DNA of 8,992 nt. It comes from Chromatiaceae bacterium. Lineage in GTDB: Bacteria > Pseudomonadota > Gammaproteobacteria > Chromatiales > Chromatiaceae. The stretch lies in NCBI GenBank assembly GCA_016880695.1, contig JAEHCY010000517.1, forward strand, positions 1 through 8,992, given 5' to 3'. Below, piece by piece: positions 1 through 5,956 of this stretch. A program made the position numbers and the translations under genes. Under the pieces are notes generated by a model that searched no databases, was not told the origin of the DNA, and saw only the letters and a list, made by a program, of their open reading frames with translations. Positions within the stretch are counted from its first letter, which is position 1. Every line of letters begins with the position of its first letter.

Positions 1-68
1 ACGGCCACGGTGGCCATCTCGGTCCCCTCGTCGATCATCAGGATGCGGGCGGGTATCGCCAGACACAT
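1..68 (-). CDS. hypC: HypC/HupF hydrogenase maturation chaperone, N-terminal fragment (runs off the window)
   Basis: Only the first 22 codons are inside the window. Reading the minus strand from the ATG at 66-68 gives MCLAIPARILMIDEGTEM and then ATVAV. The MCLAIPA start is the hallmark of the HypC/HypG/HupF family, in which Cys2 (exposed after Met removal) binds the Fe(CN)2CO precursor and delivers it, with HypD, to the large subunit of [NiFe] hydrogenase. The Cys is present here as the second codon. The gene continues to the left, so hypD or other hyp genes probably lie beyond position 1. A possible AGAGG ribosome site is about 12 bases upstream. This is the first gene of its transcript, divergent from the methyltransferase at 342. 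The call rests on a short but very distinctive motif. Confidence 0.85.
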   Translation of the reverse strand, partial: MCLAIPARILMIDEGTEMATVA

Positions 69-341
69 GGGAGAGAAGGGCCTCTAATTTAATCGGAATG
101 CTCGCGCGGCACACCCCGGCCGCACCCTGATGCGCAACCCAGGGACGGTCCTTGCCCGCGCTACCACCGCGAAGCCTGTCCGGGAGGGTTTGGTTCCACG
201 CCCACTAGGATAGCCCAAGGGATCACCCACCGCGAAGATCACCTGAGCGTACACGCGGGCCCCGGCACGCCCACCCCAGGTAGACAGCACCGGCAAGCCT
301 GGGTAGCATCCCGCCGGCTTCCGCCATTCGGTGCCATACCC
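69..341. other. Divergent intergenic region between hypC and the methyltransferase gene
   Basis: This 273-bp gap separates two divergent genes and must hold the start signals of both. I find no convincing protein: open frames here on the minus strand are antisense continuations with no family resemblance. The only AT-rich stretch is TCTAATTTAATC at about 91-102, just upstream of hypC; read on the minus strand it contains TTAAAT, a possible -10 element, but no good -35 partner is visible. A small GGAC-G-GTCC palindrome lies at 143-151. Nothing else stands out. Confidence 0.4.
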
Positions 342-1025
342 ATGCTCACCCCCGAACAGCTCGCCCACCTGCGCTCGGACATAGAATTCTCTGCCACCCT
401 CCATGGCCACAGCTTCAGCTTCCGCAGCACCTGGGGACTCTTCTCCCCCCGTGCCATCGACGAGGGGACCCGGCTCCTCGCCGAGGCGCTGGTGGTGAAC
501 GAGAACGACGACTGCCTGGATCTCGGCTGCGGCTACGGACCCCTGGGGCTGGTGCTGGCGGCCCTCGCGCCTAAAGGGCAAACCCTGATGGTGGACAAGG
601 ACTTCGTGGCGGTGGAATTCAGCAACAAGAACGCCCGCATCAACCGGCTCGACAACGCCCGTGCCCTCCTGAGCAACGGATTCGACCAGATCCCGCCGAA
701 GCTCCGTTTCGATATCATCGCCTCCAACATCCCCGCCAAGGTGGGTAAAGAGCTACTCTCACTCTACCTCCACGACGCCCGCAACCGCCTCAAGCCCGGG
801 GGCCGACTCTACCTGGTGACGGTGAGTGGCCTGCGCCAATTCATGAAGCGCAACCTCGAAGAGGTGCTCGGCAACTACGACAAGCTCAAACAGGGCCAGG
901 CCTACACGGTGGCCCTGGCGGTGAAGCGCCGGGGATCGCCCCCCCTTACAGCTTACCGAGCCCCGCCAGCAGACGACTCGCCTCCTGACCCACCTCGGTC
1001 GTCGGGCCCAGCTCCTTCGCCTTGA
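342..1025 (+). CDS. Class I SAM-dependent methyltransferase, MTS (RsmC/YbxB-like) type
   Basis: This 227-residue protein has a Rossmann-type methyltransferase fold. SAM-binding motif I is DLGCGYG at residues 60-66 and the acidic end of beta-2 is D85 (LMVDKD). Motif IV is SNIPAKVGKE at 128-137, at the place where RsmC/YbxB proteins carry NPP(F/I/Y)xxGK, and the LKPGGRLYLV strand is at 150-159. RsmC relatives methylate guanine N2 of 16S rRNA, but the second Pro-type residue of motif IV is changed here, so the substrate is open. There is no signal peptide or membrane segment, so it should be cytosolic. The fold appears to end near residue 196; the last 30 residues are Pro/Ser-rich, follow a run of seven Cs, and overlap antisense the end of the TPR gene. 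No clear Shine-Dalgarno precedes the ATG. The start leaves room for a normal MTS N-terminus (F-RSTWGLFSP). Confidence 0.85.
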   Translation: MLTPEQLAHLRSDIEFSATLHGHSFSFRSTWGLFSPRAIDEGTRLLAEALVVNENDDCLDLGCGYGPLGLVLAALAPKGQTLMVDKDFVAVEFSNKNARINRLDNARALLSNGFDQIPPKLRFDIIASNIPAKVGKELLSLYLHDARNRLKPGGRLYLVTVSGLRQFMKRNLEEVLGNYDKLKQGQAYTVALAVKRRGSPPLTAYRAPPADDSPPDPPRSSGPAPSP

Positions 1026-1548
1026 GCAGGGCCGCCTCCGCCCCCGCCGTGTCCCCGGCACGGGCCTTGGTGAAACCGAGACTGAGCCAAAGGCGCTGAT
1101 GGCTCGGGGCAACCCGAGCCCCCTCCTCCAGGGTACGCAGGGCAGCGGTACTATCACCGCTATACAGCAAGGCCAGGCCGAGGTCGTTGAGGGCATCCGC
1201 GTCACCAGGGCTCAGCTCCAGCACCCGACGATACAGCGCAATGGCCTCGGCGAAGCGACGCTGCTCGAAAAGCTGGTCCGCCCGCTGCCCCAGCAGCAAG
1301 GGATTGGCCTCGACCATCGCGTCGGGGATGCGGCTGGTCCCGGCGTCGAGCGCCGAGCCCTGGACCCAAGCGGGCGAGGCCGCCGGACCCTGGTGGGGAC
1401 TGGCGCTCGCGGTCTCTGAGGCTGAGGCCGCTGCCGGCGCCGCTGGGTGTCGCAGATAGTAATCACGGGTGACCGCAAACACGGCAAATCCATAGAACAG
1501 GAGTAAGCCGATCAGCACCAGCCACTGCAAGGGGGAGAGCTTTGGCAT
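946..1548 (-). CDS. Membrane-anchored tetratricopeptide-repeat (TPR) protein
   Basis: A 200-residue protein with an uncleaved-looking membrane helix at about residues 8-27 (LQWLVLIGLLLFYGFAVFAV), an Ala/Ser/Pro-rich linker at about 35-75, and roughly three TPR units at about 83-116, 117-150 and 151-184. TPR signature positions are visible, for example FAEAIALYRRVLELSPGDADAL followed by NDLGLALLYSGDSTAALRTL. The TPR part should face the periplasm and act as a protein-protein scaffold; partners cannot be told from the sequence. A good GAGGAG ribosome site at 1558-1563 lies nine bases before the ATG and fixes the start. It is divergent from the DUF4332 gene. Its last 80 bp are shared antisense with the tail of the methyltransferase gene, an unusual convergent overlap. 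The TPR fold is clear; the function is unknown. Confidence 0.85.
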   Translation of the reverse strand: MPKLSPLQWLVLIGLLLFYGFAVFAVTRDYYLRHPAAPAAASASETASASPHQGPAASPAWVQGSALDAGTSRIPDAMVEANPLLLGQRADQLFEQRRFAEAIALYRRVLELSPGDADALNDLGLALLYSGDSTAALRTLEEGARVAPSHQRLWLSLGFTKARAGDTAGAEAALLKAKELGPTTEVGQEASRLLAGLGKL

Positions 1549-1557
1549 GACGAATGA

Positions 1558-1563
1558 CTCCTC
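1558..1563 (-). promoter_or_regulatory. Ribosome-binding site of the TPR gene
   Basis: On the minus strand the sequence is GAGGAG, nine bases before the ATG at 1548. This is a near-perfect Shine-Dalgarno and supports the chosen start. Confidence 0.7.
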
Positions 1564-1600
1564 GGCGACGATTGGGTGAATACCTCAGAAGGCGTGGGGA

Positions 1601-1613
1601 ACGTATGATACGT
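1601..1613. promoter_or_regulatory. Perfect palindrome ACGTAT-G-ATACGT, operator-like, overlapping a possible -10 of the TPR gene
   Basis: Six-base arms are perfectly inverted around a single central base, in the region between the divergent TPR and DUF4332 genes. On the minus strand the palindrome contains TATCAT (1605-1610), which could be the -10 box of the TPR gene, with TTGGCG (1626-1631) as a possible -35 at a short 15-bp spacing. A palindrome on a -10 box is what a repressor site looks like. I do not recognise the regulator. Confidence 0.35.
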
Positions 1614-1663
1614 CGGAGCGGGGTACGCCAAGGGTCGAGACCGGCGCGACGACAATTTCTGTG

Positions 1664-1693
1664 TTCTCGCTCACACTTTTTCTGGTCTACAAT
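1664..1693 (+). promoter_or_regulatory. Putative sigma-70 promoter of the DUF4332 gene
   Basis: The -10 candidate TACAAT (1688-1693) matches the consensus at five of six positions. A weak -35 candidate, TTCTCG (1664-1669), sits 18 bp upstream. This is the most AT-rich stretch of the intergenic region. It would give a leader of about 100 nt before the ATG at 1803. The -10 is good; the -35 is poor. Confidence 0.4.
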
Positions 1694-1787
1694 GGAAACC
1701 GGCGAACCGGTATTGAACCCTCTGGGGTCATAAGTGCCCAGCGGAACCCGCCAGCGAGTACAACCTGCACATCCCAAGAACCGACCC

Positions 1788-1793
1788 GAGGAG
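1788..1793 (+). promoter_or_regulatory. Ribosome-binding site that sets the DUF4332 start
   Basis: GAGGAG lies nine bases before the ATG at 1803. It favours this start over the in-frame ATG at 1734, which has no Shine-Dalgarno and would add 23 residues of low-complexity sequence. Confidence 0.75.
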
Positions 1794-1802
1794 AGATCAA
1801 CC

Positions 1803-2210
1803 ATGACCACCCCAGTCAAAGACCTGCGCGGCGCTACCCCAAGCATTGTCGAGAAACTCAAAGAAAAGGGCATTATCAACAACGAGCAACTGCTCGCGGC
1901 CGCCTCGACCCCACAGCAACGTAAAGAGCTGGCGGGGGCCTGCGGCTGTGACGCACGCGACATCCTCGAGCTGACGAACCGGGCCGATCTGTCCCGCATC
2001 AAGGGCATCTCGGGGATCTATTCCGACCTCTTGGAGAAGACGGGTGTGGACACAGTGAAAGAACTCGCCACGCGCCGCCCCGACAATCTGCACGCCAAGA
2101 TGGTGGAGACCAACCAACAGCAGCAGGTGACCAAGCAGCCACCCTCCGCCGCGATGGTGGAATCCTGGGTACAACAGGCAAAGGACCTGCCCAAGACCCT
2201 GAGCTACTAA
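1803..2210 (+). CDS. DUF4332 family helix-hairpin-helix protein
   Basis: A 135-residue soluble protein with two related helix-hairpin-helix-like halves. The first, about residues 4-50, has VKDLRGATPSIVEKLKEKGI and then NNEQLLAAAS. The second, about 62-105, has LSRIKGISGIYSDLLEKTGV and then DTVKELATRRPDNLHAKMVE. This two-module layout, with an RIKGI-x-x-xYSDLLE core, fits DUF4332, whose function is not established; the fold is related to DNA-binding HhH motifs such as those in polymerases and DNA repair proteins. A Gln-rich stretch (NQQQQ) links to a C-terminal helix with W122. No membrane segment or signal peptide is seen. The ATG at 1803 is chosen for its strong GAGGAG site. The gene appears monocistronic, with a likely promoter near 1690 and a hairpin just after the stop. 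DNA or protein binding is inference. Confidence 0.8.
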   Translation: MTTPVKDLRGATPSIVEKLKEKGIINNEQLLAAASTPQQRKELAGACGCDARDILELTNRADLSRIKGISGIYSDLLEKTGVDTVKELATRRPDNLHAKMVETNQQQQVTKQPPSAAMVESWVQQAKDLPKTLSY

Positions 2211-2228
2211 GCCCTCTGATGCTCGACG

Positions 2229-2259
2229 CCCCCGGCTGCGATCCGGCCGCAGCCGGGGG
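2229..2259 (+). terminator. Strong hairpin after the DUF4332 gene, without a T-tract
   Basis: A 12-bp perfect stem (CCCCCGGCTGCG at 2229-2240 with its complement at 2248-2259) closes a 7-base loop, starting 18 bases after the stop codon. No run of Ts follows, so it may be a 3'-end stabilising or Rho-assisted structure rather than a classical intrinsic terminator. Confidence 0.5.
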
Positions 2260-2299
2260 GGAATGGAGCGCAGGCTCCCTTCAAGCGCGAGACCATCCG

Positions 2300-2328
2300 C
2301 CTCGCCCCAAATTATTCGCGGGGCGAGG
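2300..2328 (-). terminator. Hairpin overlapping the stop codon of the exported methyltransferase gene
   Basis: A 9-bp perfect stem (CCTCGCCCC at 2300-2308, GGGGCGAGG at 2320-2328) encloses an 11-base AT-rich loop that contains the TAA stop (2312-2314) of the minus-strand gene. With the hairpin at 2229-2259 it forms a two-hairpin zone between convergent genes. No T-tract is seen, so the terminator role is tentative. Confidence 0.4.
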
Positions 2329-3100
2329 GGTCTGTCTCCTTGCCCTTGCGAAATCGAAGAAAAAAGCTCTCCCGCAACAGATCCACCTCCTCCACCAGGG
2401 TAAACCCCGCCTCGCTGACCTCGCGGACCACCTGGTCGCGGTCGCCCCGCACATGGCTGAGAACCCAGGGTGAGTTGGCACCCGCCACCCGCCGGAAATC
2501 GATGATGACCAGCTCACCCTCCGGCCGCAGCGCAGCCGCGATGGAGGCCAACACGGCGCCGGGGTACTCGAAATGGTGATAGGTATCGCAGACGAACACC
2601 AGATCCAGGCTGGCGGGATCGAGCCCCGTGCTCTGTTGGGACCCGACCCGGGCGCTGACCTGGTCGAGCCCCTGCGCCGCGGCCCGGCGCAGAATGTTCT
2701 CGACGAACCCCGGCGAGACGTCCACCGCCACCACCCGGCCCCCGGGGACCACCGCGCGGGCGAACAACAGCGTGAACAGCCCAGTCCCGGCGCCCACGTC
2801 GGCGACCCGCATCCCCGGCCTCACCCCCGTGGCGGAGAGGATCTCGGCGCGGCGATCAAACACCTCCCGCCCCGGGCGCTCGAAGGTCTGGCGCCAGCGG
2901 TCGAAATCGACGTCCGCATACGGGGCGTTGATCTCCGCTCCGACCGCCCGCCAAGGACCCTCCTCAGCCGCGGGGACAACGGCCCAGCCGATGAGCCCCA
3001 GCGCGAGCGCCGCACCACCGAGGGCGCGGCGGCAGCGCTTGACGCCCCCTCGCACCCGGGACCGGTCGTGCCCCTCGATCTCGCTCACCCCATCGCCCAT
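2312..3100 (-). CDS. Exported class I SAM-dependent methyltransferase-like protein
   Basis: A 262-residue protein with a class I methyltransferase domain: motif I VADVGAGTG at residues 99-107, the acidic beta-2 end at D127 (VVAVDVS), FVCDTYHHFEYP at 169-180 in the motif IV region, and LRPEGELVIIDF at 191-202. Before it, residues about 19-44 (basic KRCRR, hydrophobic ALGGAALALGLIGWAVV, then PAA) look like a cleavable signal peptide. The mature protein opens with a PYADVDFDRWRQTFERPGREVFDRR segment typical of a widespread but uncharacterised family of exported methyltransferase-fold proteins. The frame stays open up to 3334, but the ATG at 3100 is preferred: AAGGGGG lies seven bases upstream, it leads straight into the signal peptide, and it avoids overlap with the divergent SPOR gene. 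Substrate and source of SAM outside the cytoplasm are unknown. Confidence 0.85.
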   Translation of the reverse strand: MGDGVSEIEGHDRSRVRGGVKRCRRALGGAALALGLIGWAVVPAAEEGPWRAVGAEINAPYADVDFDRWRQTFERPGREVFDRRAEILSATGVRPGMRVADVGAGTGLFTLLFARAVVPGGRVVAVDVSPGFVENILRRAAAQGLDQVSARVGSQQSTGLDPASLDLVFVCDTYHHFEYPGAVLASIAAALRPEGELVIIDFRRVAGANSPWVLSHVRGDRDQVVREVSEAGFTLVEEVDLLRESFFLRFRKGKETDPSPRE

Positions 3101-3107
3101 GTCACGG

Positions 3108-3114
3108 CCCCCTT
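3108..3114 (-). promoter_or_regulatory. Ribosome-binding site that sets the exported methyltransferase start
   Basis: On the minus strand AAGGGGG lies seven bases before the ATG at 3100. It supports that start over upstream in-frame ATGs, which would add 78 low-complexity residues and extend past the start of the divergent gene at 3231. Confidence 0.6.
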
Positions 3115-3230
3115 GCCCAAAATCGCTCCATCGTCGAAACTCCGCCAGCAGATCCCTCGGCCGAACCCGCGTTGTTTGCGGATCCGCCCATCCTACCCGC
3201 GGCTCCTCGCAACGGGCACCTGATTGAACC

Positions 3231-4346
3231 ATGACCATTGACCATCCATCCAACCAAAAGTCCCCTGGCCAAAGCAACACCGGCCGGCTACCGGGACGCC
3301 CTGACGACGAGGACGATCTCTTCACCGATCCCATGCCCCTCGACCCCGATGCAGATTTCGAGCAGGCCCTCGAGCGGGTGCTGAGCCGGGACCGAGTCGT
3401 GCCCAGCGTGCCTCGCGGGGCACGCCCTGCCGCGGGGCCTCAGGCCTCTACCAAGTCGGGCTCTGATCACGGCTATGCTGCGGATCAGGATCCCTTCGAC
3501 CGCTTCTCCGGCACCCCCGCGGCGCGCGATCTAGAGGCATTGGCCCGCCTCGCAGCCGAGGATCGCAAGCGGGAAGCCGAAGCGCTAGAAGACGCGCCTG
3601 AGGAGACCGCCGCCGAGTCCGCGGGTCGCTTTCCCGATTGGATCGTCCTCGCCGGCGCAGTAACGGCCCTACTCGGGGTGCTGCTGGGCGGCGCGGGACT
3701 CTACACCGCCTGGCGCCACTCCGGCCAGCTCGAGCGGATCGAAGCCCGCCTCGGCGCCCCGGAAGCGGTTGGCGAACCCACGCCTAAGGGAGCCAGCGGC
3801 ACCGAGATGCTCACCCAGGCGGCCGGCCTGCGCAGCCTCCGCGAGGAGCTGAGCACCCTGTCCGATCAGTTGCGCACCCAGGCCGCGGAGGACCGGCACA
3901 ACCTCCAGATGGCGCTGCGCGAGTTCGGACCGCCCTTCGAGCAGCGCCGGAAGGCCCCGGAGGCGGCCGTCGATGAGACCACTCGCAGCGGTGACCCCCC
4001 GGCAACCCGAGGGGCCCCGCGCGCTGTCCCCCCCCAAACCGCGGCGGCGGCCCCTAAATCCAACGATGTGACCAAGCCACCGCCTGTCAGACCCTCGACT
4101 GGGCCCTGGGCCATCGCGGTAGGCTCCTTTACCGATCCGGCCGCAGCGACACAGGAGGTCGAGCGCCTGCGCGGTCTCGGGGTAGCGGCCGAGATCCAGG
4201 CGGTGCAGACTGAGAGCAAGACCTGGCACCGCATCAGCGTGGTGGGGTTTCCGAGCCGCGAAGCGGCGCAGGCCTACGCCAACAGCGCCAAAGCCAATCC
4301 TCGACTCGCGCGCATCTTCGCGGACTACTGGATCGGCAAGCGCTAG
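3231..4346 (+). CDS. Single-pass membrane protein with a C-terminal SPOR domain
   Basis: A 371-residue bitopic protein. Residues 1-135 are a charged, Asp/Glu/Pro-rich cytosolic part with little fold signal apart from a helical stretch at 97-125. A membrane helix spans about 137-160 (IVLAGAVTALLGVLLGGAGLY). A likely coiled coil lies at about 190-232 (LRSLREELSTLSDQLRTQ). A Pro/Ala/Thr-rich linker runs to about 290, and a SPOR domain covers about 291-366 (GPWAIAVGSFTDPAAATQEV, then GVAAEIQAV, HRISVVGFPSREAAQAYA). SPOR domains bind denuded glycan strands of peptidoglycan at division septa; this layout resembles FtsN or DamX. It forms a likely two-gene operon with the zinc-ribbon gene 44 bp downstream and is divergent from the exported methyltransferase. 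No strong Shine-Dalgarno precedes the ATG. A role in division or envelope remodelling is inferred from the domain. Confidence 0.85.
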   Translation: MTIDHPSNQKSPGQSNTGRLPGRPDDEDDLFTDPMPLDPDADFEQALERVLSRDRVVPSVPRGARPAAGPQASTKSGSDHGYAADQDPFDRFSGTPAARDLEALARLAAEDRKREAEALEDAPEETAAESAGRFPDWIVLAGAVTALLGVLLGGAGLYTAWRHSGQLERIEARLGAPEAVGEPTPKGASGTEMLTQAAGLRSLREELSTLSDQLRTQAAEDRHNLQMALREFGPPFEQRRKAPEAAVDETTRSGDPPATRGAPRAVPPQTAAAAPKSNDVTKPPPVRPSTGPWAIAVGSFTDPAAATQEVERLRGLGVAAEIQAVQTESKTWHRISVVGFPSREAAQAYANSAKANPRLARIFADYWIGKR

Positions 4347-4390
4347 CGGGCGCGCCGAGCCAGCGTATCGGATCGGTCTTCGCCCCGCCG

Positions 4391-4963
4391 ATGGCAACCT
4401 CTTCCCACACCAGCCGGCTCCTGCTCACGCCCGCGGACCCCAGGTTCAGCCCTGACCTCCACGCCCTCGCGAGCGCGCTTAGGGACTGCGGATTCATTGG
4501 CCAGCCGCTCGCCGAGGGCGAGACGGCCTTCCTGGCCGGGGACCACCTGCTCCAGTGGATCAGCTTTACCGGCTGCTCCCCGCAGATACGCCTGGAGCCG
4601 CCGGACGAGGCCGTGGGGTCGTTCTGCCATGTCCGCTTCGCCGGTCCCTACCCGGCACCCCGACTGCTCTGGGGGCGCAACACGCGGCCGCCCCGCTGCC
4701 CTTCCTGTCGCGGCCCGATGCGGGACTGGCAGGGGCATCGGGCAGGCTGGGAGGCCTCCGCCGAGGCCCCATTCCCCTGCCCGGAATGCCACCGGACGTT
4801 GACCCCGCTCGATCTCGGCTGGCGGGACAACGGCGGTTTCGGCCGCTGCTTCGTCTCGGTGGAGGACGTCTTTCCCGGTGAAGCGGCCCCGGTTCCGGCG
4901 CTTTACGGACTGCTCGCGCACGCGAGCGGCAAACCCTGGCGCACCTTCTACATCCAGGACTGA
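4391..4963 (+). CDS. Uncharacterised zinc-ribbon protein, downstream partner of the SPOR gene
   Basis: A 190-residue soluble protein of no family I can name with confidence. It carries a zinc-ribbon-like set of cysteines: C103-P-S-C106 and C130-P-E-C133, each knuckle followed by a basic or polar residue (CRG, CHR), separated by 23 residues. The N-terminal half (SPDLHALASALRDCGFIGQP, LAGDHLLQWISFTGCSPQIRLEP) and the C-terminal strand region (GWRDNGGFGRCFVSVEDVFPGEA) look like an alpha/beta fold wrapped around the ribbon. There is no signal peptide or membrane helix, so it should be cytosolic. It starts 44 bp after the SPOR stop on the same strand, so the two are probably cotranscribed. It ends 13 bp from the convergent EEP gene. 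The ATG at 4391 has no evident ribosome site. Nucleic-acid or protein binding via the ribbon is possible but unproven. Confidence 0.7.
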   Translation: MATSSHTSRLLLTPADPRFSPDLHALASALRDCGFIGQPLAEGETAFLAGDHLLQWISFTGCSPQIRLEPPDEAVGSFCHVRFAGPYPAPRLLWGRNTRPPRCPSCRGPMRDWQGHRAGWEASAEAPFPCPECHRTLTPLDLGWRDNGGFGRCFVSVEDVFPGEAAPVPALYGLLAHASGKPWRTFYIQD

Positions 4964-4976
4964 CGAGGAAGACCCC

Positions 4977-5852
4977 TCACGCTGATCCGACCAGGGTCAC
5001 ACCCTCCGGAAGAGCCACCTCCATCCTCACCGGCAGGTGATCGGAGACGGAATACGCCAGGACCTCCTCCGTCAGGACGCGGAGCGAGGGTGAGACCAGG
5101 ATGTGGTCGAGGGTTCGCTTTGGACGCCAACTCGGGAACGTCTTTTTCGTAAGGCCGCTTCCCCACAAATCCACCGCCCGAAGAAAGAATTGGAACTCCC
5201 CGGAGGATCGGTCGCAGTTGAAATCGCCCATGAGCACCAGGTGGGGATACTGGGCGACCAGCTCGCTCATGTAGGCAAATTGGCGCTTCCGCGCCCGCCG
5301 TCCCAGCGCCAGGTGGATGACGCAGACCCCGAGCACCGCGCCGTCGCTGGTTGGAAACTCGAGCAGGATGGCGCCGCGACCGGGCAATCCCGGTAGGCGG
5401 TGCTCGATGATGTGCGCCGGCTGCAAACGGCTGAGCACCCCGTTGCTGTGCTGGGCGATCTTGCCCAGACGGCGATTGACCTGGCTGTACCAGTGCGGAA
5501 AGCCGGCAAGTTGGGCCAGATACTCGGTCTGATCGATGAATCCGCTGCGCAGGCTACCGGAGTCCACCTCCTGCAAACCGACGATGTCGAGATCCTCGAG
5601 GGTCGAGGCGATGCGGTTGAGGTTCTGCAGGCGCTCGCGGTGGGGCAGCAGGTGCTTCCAGCTCTGGGTGAGGTACTCCCGATAGTGCTGGGTATCGACA
5701 CCCCCCTGGATGTTGTAGCTGAGCAACCGAAGCCGCTGGGGACTCGGAAGCTCCGAATCCACAGACACCGCCGATTCCACCAGGGGCGCTGAAGGGACGG
5801 GCTGGGTCATCCCAAGACCAGCGCGGTGGTCGGTACCCTCGCGAGGACCCAT
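4977..5852 (-). CDS. Endonuclease/exonuclease/phosphatase (EEP) family protein
   Basis: A 291-residue member of the Mg2+-dependent EEP superfamily (DNase I, ExoIII/APE1, sphingomyelinase and inositol phosphatase relatives). All catalytic blocks are present in order: SYNIQGG (N47), GLQEVD (E95), HSNGVLS at 135-141, VIHLALG (H180), MGDFN (D210, N212), LDHILVS (D249, H250) and SDHLPV (D271, H272). The enzyme is therefore expected to be active; whether it acts on DNA, lipid or another phosphodiester cannot be read from the sequence. There is no clear signal peptide. Residues 1-40 are not conserved-looking; an alternative start is the ATG at 5810 (MTQPVP), and neither start has a good ribosome site. 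It converges on the zinc-ribbon gene with 13 bp between stops, and is separated from the cytochrome gene upstream by a terminator. Confidence 0.87.
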   Translation of the reverse strand: MGPREGTDHRAGLGMTQPVPSAPLVESAVSVDSELPSPQRLRLLSYNIQGGVDTQHYREYLTQSWKHLLPHRERLQNLNRIASTLEDLDIVGLQEVDSGSLRSGFIDQTEYLAQLAGFPHWYSQVNRRLGKIAQHSNGVLSRLQPAHIIEHRLPGLPGRGAILLEFPTSDGAVLGVCVIHLALGRRARKRQFAYMSELVAQYPHLVLMGDFNCDRSSGEFQFFLRAVDLWGSGLTKKTFPSWRPKRTLDHILVSPSLRVLTEEVLAYSVSDHLPVRMEVALPEGVTLVGSA

Positions 5853-5875
5853 TGGCGGGGAAGCGACACGCGCGG

Positions 5876-5887
5876 CCGGGCGCCCGG
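5876..5887. repeat. 12-bp perfect palindrome upstream of the EEP gene
   Basis: CCGGGCGCCCGG is a perfect palindrome 24 bases upstream of the EEP start at 5852, in the short region that must carry that gene's promoter. It could be an operator, but such GC palindromes arise easily in DNA this GC-rich, so support is low. Confidence 0.2.
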
Positions 5888-5956
5888 TCGGCTACGGCCG
5901 CGTGCGCAGTTCTCGACACCCGCGGCCACCCCCGCCATTTCCGTGGCGCGCGGGTG

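Noticed and set aside
84..581. Minus-strand frame of 165 codons upstream of and across the first methyltransferase gene
   Set aside because: It is antisense to a clear gene, low in hydrophobic core pattern and matches no family; high GC keeps such frames open.
1734..1802. Longer N-terminus for the DUF4332 protein
   Set aside because: The extra 23 residues are low-complexity, without a Shine-Dalgarno, whereas GAGGAG precedes the ATG at 1803.
2573..3227. Two long plus-strand frames across the exported methyltransferase gene
   Set aside because: Both are antisense shadows rich in Pro, Arg and Ala with no domain pattern.
3101..3334. N-terminal extension of the exported methyltransferase
   Set aside because: It would overlap the divergent SPOR gene by about 100 bp and push the signal peptide to the protein interior; a good ribosome site supports 3100.
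3669..4397. Minus-strand frame of 242 codons across the SPOR gene
   Set aside because: Antisense shadow; the plus strand gives a coherent membrane helix, coiled coil and SPOR domain.
4964..4976. Bidirectional terminator between the convergent zinc-ribbon and EEP genes
   Set aside because: Only a 4-bp GAGG/CCTC inverted pair is present across the 13-bp gap, and no T-tract; too weak to call.
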